A stretch of DNA of 38,990 nt, taken from contig CAIYJE010000198.1 in assembly GCA_903926465.1 (NCBI GenBank), forward strand, positions 1 to 38,990. The letters are read 5' to 3'. The notes beneath the pieces are model-generated. The model was not told the origin of the DNA. It made no database searches and worked only from the letters and a program-made list of their open reading frames with translations. Shown here in pieces: positions 36,480 through 38,990 of this stretch. The stretch comes from an uncultured Planctomycetales bacterium (GTDB lineage: Bacteria > Planctomycetota > Planctomycetia > Isosphaerales > Isosphaeraceae). A program made the translations under genes and the position numbers. Position 1 is the first letter of the stretch, and each line of letters begins with the position of its first letter.

Positions 36480-37484
36480 TCAGCTCACTCGAACAAGCTG
36501 GCCGGATGCAACTGACCGACCGATCGCTTCGGTCAGGCGAACCGTGTCGAGCGCCTGATCGGCGGGACAGCACGGCGGCCGGTCTTCACGGATGGCGGCA
36601 ATGAAATCACCATCAATGCTGGTCGCGGTCTGGGCCACAGCGAGGGGCTGCATGGACTGGCCTGGTGACCAGATCCAACCCTGGGTTTCTGTGACCCGAA
36701 TGCGGCCATTCTCCCCCTCGTAAGTAATTTCAAACAAGGAAGTTGAGGACACTCCCGAAACCGCGAGTGTTGCCAGAATTCCGTCAGCCAGCCGCACTGC
36801 CGCGGCCGTAACCACGTCCAAGCCCGCGGCAAGCCGCTCTTGAATGGCAGCCACTTCAACCGCAGGACGACCCGTGGTCCAGAGCAGGGCATCAAGCAGA
36901 TGATCACCGGCGTCTGCAATAATACCGCCGCCTGAGACCCGGGGGTCAACCCGCCACGAGTCTTCGGGACCGGTATGCAACGCAAGCCAGGGTAAAGCCA
37001 GCGTGGCGGTGACCAGCCGAATCCGTCCAATGGCCTCGGACTGGAGCAAGCGTTTGGCCTCAATCAGGCTGCCGCTAAGTCTGTACTGATGTCCCACCCC
37101 CACCTTCAAGCCACGGGCACTGGCCACGCGTACAATATCATCGGCCTCTTGGGGGTTGGTGGACAGGGGCTTCTCTACGAACACATGGCAGCCGGCCTGG
37201 AGGGCGTCGATTGTGGGCTGAAAGTGGGTGCGATGAGGCGTGAAAATGGCAATCGCATCCAGTTTCTGACTGGCAAGCAGCTCACGGTGGTCTGCAAAAA
37301 GGGGTGGGGGCCCGCCATGCGCTGAACTCAGGGTTGCCTGAAGCGATTCCGCGGCTCCGCGGTCTGGGTCGGCCAGGCCTCCGATCTCCACGCCATCAAT
37401 GGCGTGGAGCCGTTGCAAGTGGGCGGCCGCCGCCTGACCGCAACCCACCACTCCGACCCGAATTGGCCGGCTCGGTTTGCTCAC
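36480..37484 (-). CDS. Gfo/Idh/MocA-family oxidoreductase
   Basis: A 334-residue NAD(P)-dependent oxidoreductase, probably on a sugar or inositol-like substrate. The Rossmann motif VGVVGCGQAAAAHLQRL is at about 10-26, EKPLSTN with the conserved Lys105 at 104-110, and GGGIIADAGDHLLDALLW with Asp191 and His195 at about 185-202. The C-terminal half is the usual alpha/beta domain. Start is GTG at 37484 with GGGAG upstream. No operon partner is obvious; substrate cannot be assigned. Confidence 0.95.
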   Translation of the reverse strand: MSKPSRPIRVGVVGCGQAAAAHLQRLHAIDGVEIGGLADPDRGAAESLQATLSSAHGGPPPLFADHRELLASQKLDAIAIFTPHRTHFQPTIDALQAGCHVFVEKPLSTNPQEADDIVRVASARGLKVGVGHQYRLSGSLIEAKRLLQSEAIGRIRLVTATLALPWLALHTGPEDSWRVDPRVSGGGIIADAGDHLLDALLWTTGRPAVEVAAIQERLAAGLDVVTAAAVRLADGILATLAVSGVSSTSLFEITYEGENGRIRVTETQGWIWSPGQSMQPLAVAQTATSIDGDFIAAIREDRPPCCPADQALDTVRLTEAIGRSVASGQLVRVS

Positions 37485-37949
37485 TGGTAAACTCCCGAGA
37501 TACCTGGCGGAACAGAATCTTGTTTCAAGGGGAACAAATCAGATTTTAACGCTCGGGCGCAAGCAAATCCGAAAGTTTCTCCGAACTCATCCAAACAGCC
37601 TGGTGTTGGGGCGTCAAGAGTGAAGCCAACGAATCAACAGCAGCGGTGCAAAACCAGCCGCCTCACACAATTCGGGCAGGCGGCCGGCAGTGCCACTCGG
37701 TCTGCCTGAATCCAGTCCAGAACTCGGCTGCGAGATAGATCCGGGGAAGACCAGAACCCACCTTGCCACCGGTTCCCGGATCCTGATACCTAAAATTTTA
37801 GGAATGAACCGAACCTGGGTGGAACCAGCGTTCTCTCATGTTTCCAGAAGCAACAAACCGCATCAAAATCCAGAGGATTGGGGTCGGCGAACAAGGGCTC
37901 CCTTGACGAACCGTGGTTCTCCTCTGTAAGTTAAACTTTCCTGATTCAT
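37485..37949. other. intergenic stretch before tRNA-His
   Basis: About 465 bases with no convincing gene. It contains the divergent upstream region of the MocA-type gene and, at 37903-37930, a candidate promoter for the tRNA. Confidence 0.5.
37903..37930 (+). promoter_or_regulatory. candidate promoter of tRNA-His
   Basis: TTGACG (37903-37908) and TGTAAG (37925-37930), 16 bases apart, lie about 20 bases before the tRNA. The -35 is near consensus and the -10 matches in 4 of 6 positions. Confidence 0.45.
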
Positions 37950-38023
37950 GGTGGCTGTAGCGTAGCGGTTAACGCACCAGATTGTGGATCTGGGGATCGC
38001 GGGTTCAAATCCCGTCAGCCACC
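37950..38023 (+). tRNA. tRNA-His, anticodon GTG
   Basis: Acceptor stem GTGGCTG (37951-37957) pairs with CAGCCAC (38016-38022). G at 37950 opposite C at 38023 is the extra G-1:C73 pair that marks tRNA-His. The anticodon stem CCAGA/TCTGG encloses the loop TTGTGGA with anticodon GTG at 37984-37986. The T-arm CGGGTTCAAATCCCG is complete. CCA is not encoded. Confidence 0.97.
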
Positions 38024-38098
38024 CTTGCCGTAAGTTCCACTGATAGAACGACTTAGGGCTAACCCATCCTTAAGTGATGGAGAAGTCTTCAAGGTTCG

Positions 38099-38118
38099 CA
38101 AACCGGAAAATTCCGGTT
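38099..38118. other. short inverted repeat downstream of tRNA-His
   Basis: AACCGGA-AAAT-TCCGGTT forms a 7-bp stem with a 4-base loop. No T-run follows. It lies about 80 bases after the tRNA and just before the insertion sequence, so it may be a tRNA terminator or unrelated. Confidence 0.35.
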
Positions 38119-38134
38119 TACGAGCGGAACACTA

Positions 38135-38990
38135 GGTCGTGTGGACAACTAGCTGGGAATTTGGGTAGTTTTCGGCCTCCCCACCACGCCAAGGAAGGCC
38201 ACCCATGCAGCACCGACACGCGATGTCCGACGCCGACTGGAACCGCATCAAGGATCTTTGACCCGGTCGATCTGGCCAAACAGGCTGGATTGCGAAAGAC
38301 AACAGACTGTTTGTCGATGCTGTTCTCTGGATCGCTCGGACGGGTGCTCCTTGGCGAGATCTTCCCGAACGGTTCGGAAACTGGAACAGCGTCTGGCGAC
38401 GATATGATCGTTGGGCCGCCAAGGGAACTTGGGAACTGATCTTCGACGCTCTGCAAGATCCCGACCTGGAGTGGCGGATTCTTGACTCAACGATCATCCG
38501 CGCCGATCCGTGCGCGGCAGGCGCGAAAAAAAAGCAAACGGCACAGGAGGCCAAGAAACCCAAGCCTTGGGACGGAGCCGAGGTGGATTCGGAACCAAGG
38601 TCCACGCTGCAGTGAGTGGGCTGTTGCCGGTGAAACTCATCCTGACACCAGGCCAGGCCGCCGATGTCACTCAGGCAAAAACCTTGATCGAAGGCGTTCC
38701 TTTTGAGGTGGTGATTGCAGACAAAGGGTACGACTCGAAGGAGGTCGTCACGTGGGTGGAACAAGCTGGTGGCGAGGCGGTGATTCCGAATCGATCGAAC
38801 GCAACAAAACCCCGAGAGATTGATTGGTCGCGGTATAAAGATCGAAATCTGGTCGAACGGTTCTGGTCGAAGGCGAAGCAGTATCGTCGGGTTGCGACTA
38901 GGTTCGAGAAGAAGGCTCAGAACTTTCTGGCGTTTGTCCATGTGGCCTCGATCATGATCATGCTACGCTAACCTGGCCAGCCTAGAGCGC
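38135..38990 (+). mobile_element. IS5-family insertion sequence, right end beyond the window
   Basis: The left end probably begins near 38135 with GTCGTGTGGACAACTAG after a CTAG; the ORF pair within encodes an IS5-type DDE transposase. The right inverted repeat is not visible because the window ends 19 bases after the transposase stop. It inserted about 110 bases downstream of tRNA-His. Confidence 0.8.
38205..38971 (+). pseudogene. IS5-family transposase, split by a -1 slippery site and a premature stop
   Basis: The frame from ATG 38205 reads a typical N-terminus (MQHRHAMSDADWNRIKDL), then meets TGA at 38259-38261 where a second Leu is expected, and continues in the same frame with GRSGQTGWIAKDNRLFVDAV to LDSTIIRA, the first Asp of the DDE triad. 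At GCGAAAAAAAAGC (A8 at 38526-38533) the reading must shift by -1 (slip site A-AAA-AAG) to give KKKANGTGGQETQALG and the rest: VIADKGYD with the second Asp and NLVERFWSKAKQYRRV with the Glu. The shift is probably programmed, as in other IS5-family elements; the TGA is probably a true loss, so this copy is likely inactive. Stop at 38969-38971. Confidence 0.85.

Noticed and set aside
38132-38941. Minus-strand open frame of 269 codons across the insertion sequence
   Set aside because: Antisense to the transposase, whose DDE motifs are on the plus strand.
1-38990. CRISPR array, prophage or intact defence operon
   Set aside because: No regularly spaced direct repeats with unique spacers, no phage structural genes, and the only defence-associated family member (DUF1016) is broken.

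Overview
The window looks like chromosomal DNA of a planctomycete, most likely a Gemmatales/Isosphaerales-type species of moderately high GC. The best evidence is the very large surface protein at the left end. Its N-terminus is a long basic region ending in the planctomycete export-type motif ESLEGRRLLTA. Small palindromic repeat islands and an IS5-type insertion sequence fit this. The assignment is inference from motifs and gene content, not from a marker gene.

Left part (1-8087): a 2.3-kaa repetitive secreted protein on the minus strand (8 Ig-like repeats, a LamG-like domain, two near-duplicate beta-helix modules), then about 1 kb of non-coding DNA rich in hairpins. 8088-11814: a secreted SYLF-domain protein (minus), then trpB, a small membrane protein and trpA (plus), the two subunits of tryptophan synthase. 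11815-13729: a decayed DUF1016-type nuclease gene and an island of long palindromes and repeats. 13730-18096 (minus): an MCE/MlaD protein fused to an OmpA-like domain, an unknown protein and an MlaE permease (a lipid-transport operon without its ATPase), then a rhomboid protease and an unknown protein. 18539-20518 (plus): a beta-CASP metallo-beta-lactamase RNase and a MazG-like pyrophosphohydrolase.

20702-29011 is a surface-glycan or glycolipid region: a flippase (minus), then a GT39-type membrane glycosyltransferase, two translationally coupled GT2 glycosyltransferases and a CrtI-like FAD oxidoreductase (plus). A structured leader or small RNA with a strong terminator lies before a BshB1-like PIG-L deacetylase (29608-30327). 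30359-37484 (all minus) is mainly housekeeping: purN, a small secreted protein, ileS, a purine nucleoside phosphorylase, an extremely acidic protein and a Gfo/Idh/MocA oxidoreductase. The right end has tRNA-His(GTG) and an IS5-family element that runs off the window; its transposase has an A8 slippery site and a premature stop.

I found no CRISPR array, prophage or recognisable intact defence system. The least explained items are the candidate RNA at 29366-29504, the three repeat families at 7619-7976, 12639-13461 and 22770-22802, the ATPase-less Mla-type operon, and the internal duplication in the giant protein. Start codons were chosen by ribosome-binding sites and family N-termini; several longest reading frames begin at an upstream TTG or GTG that I consider unlikely.
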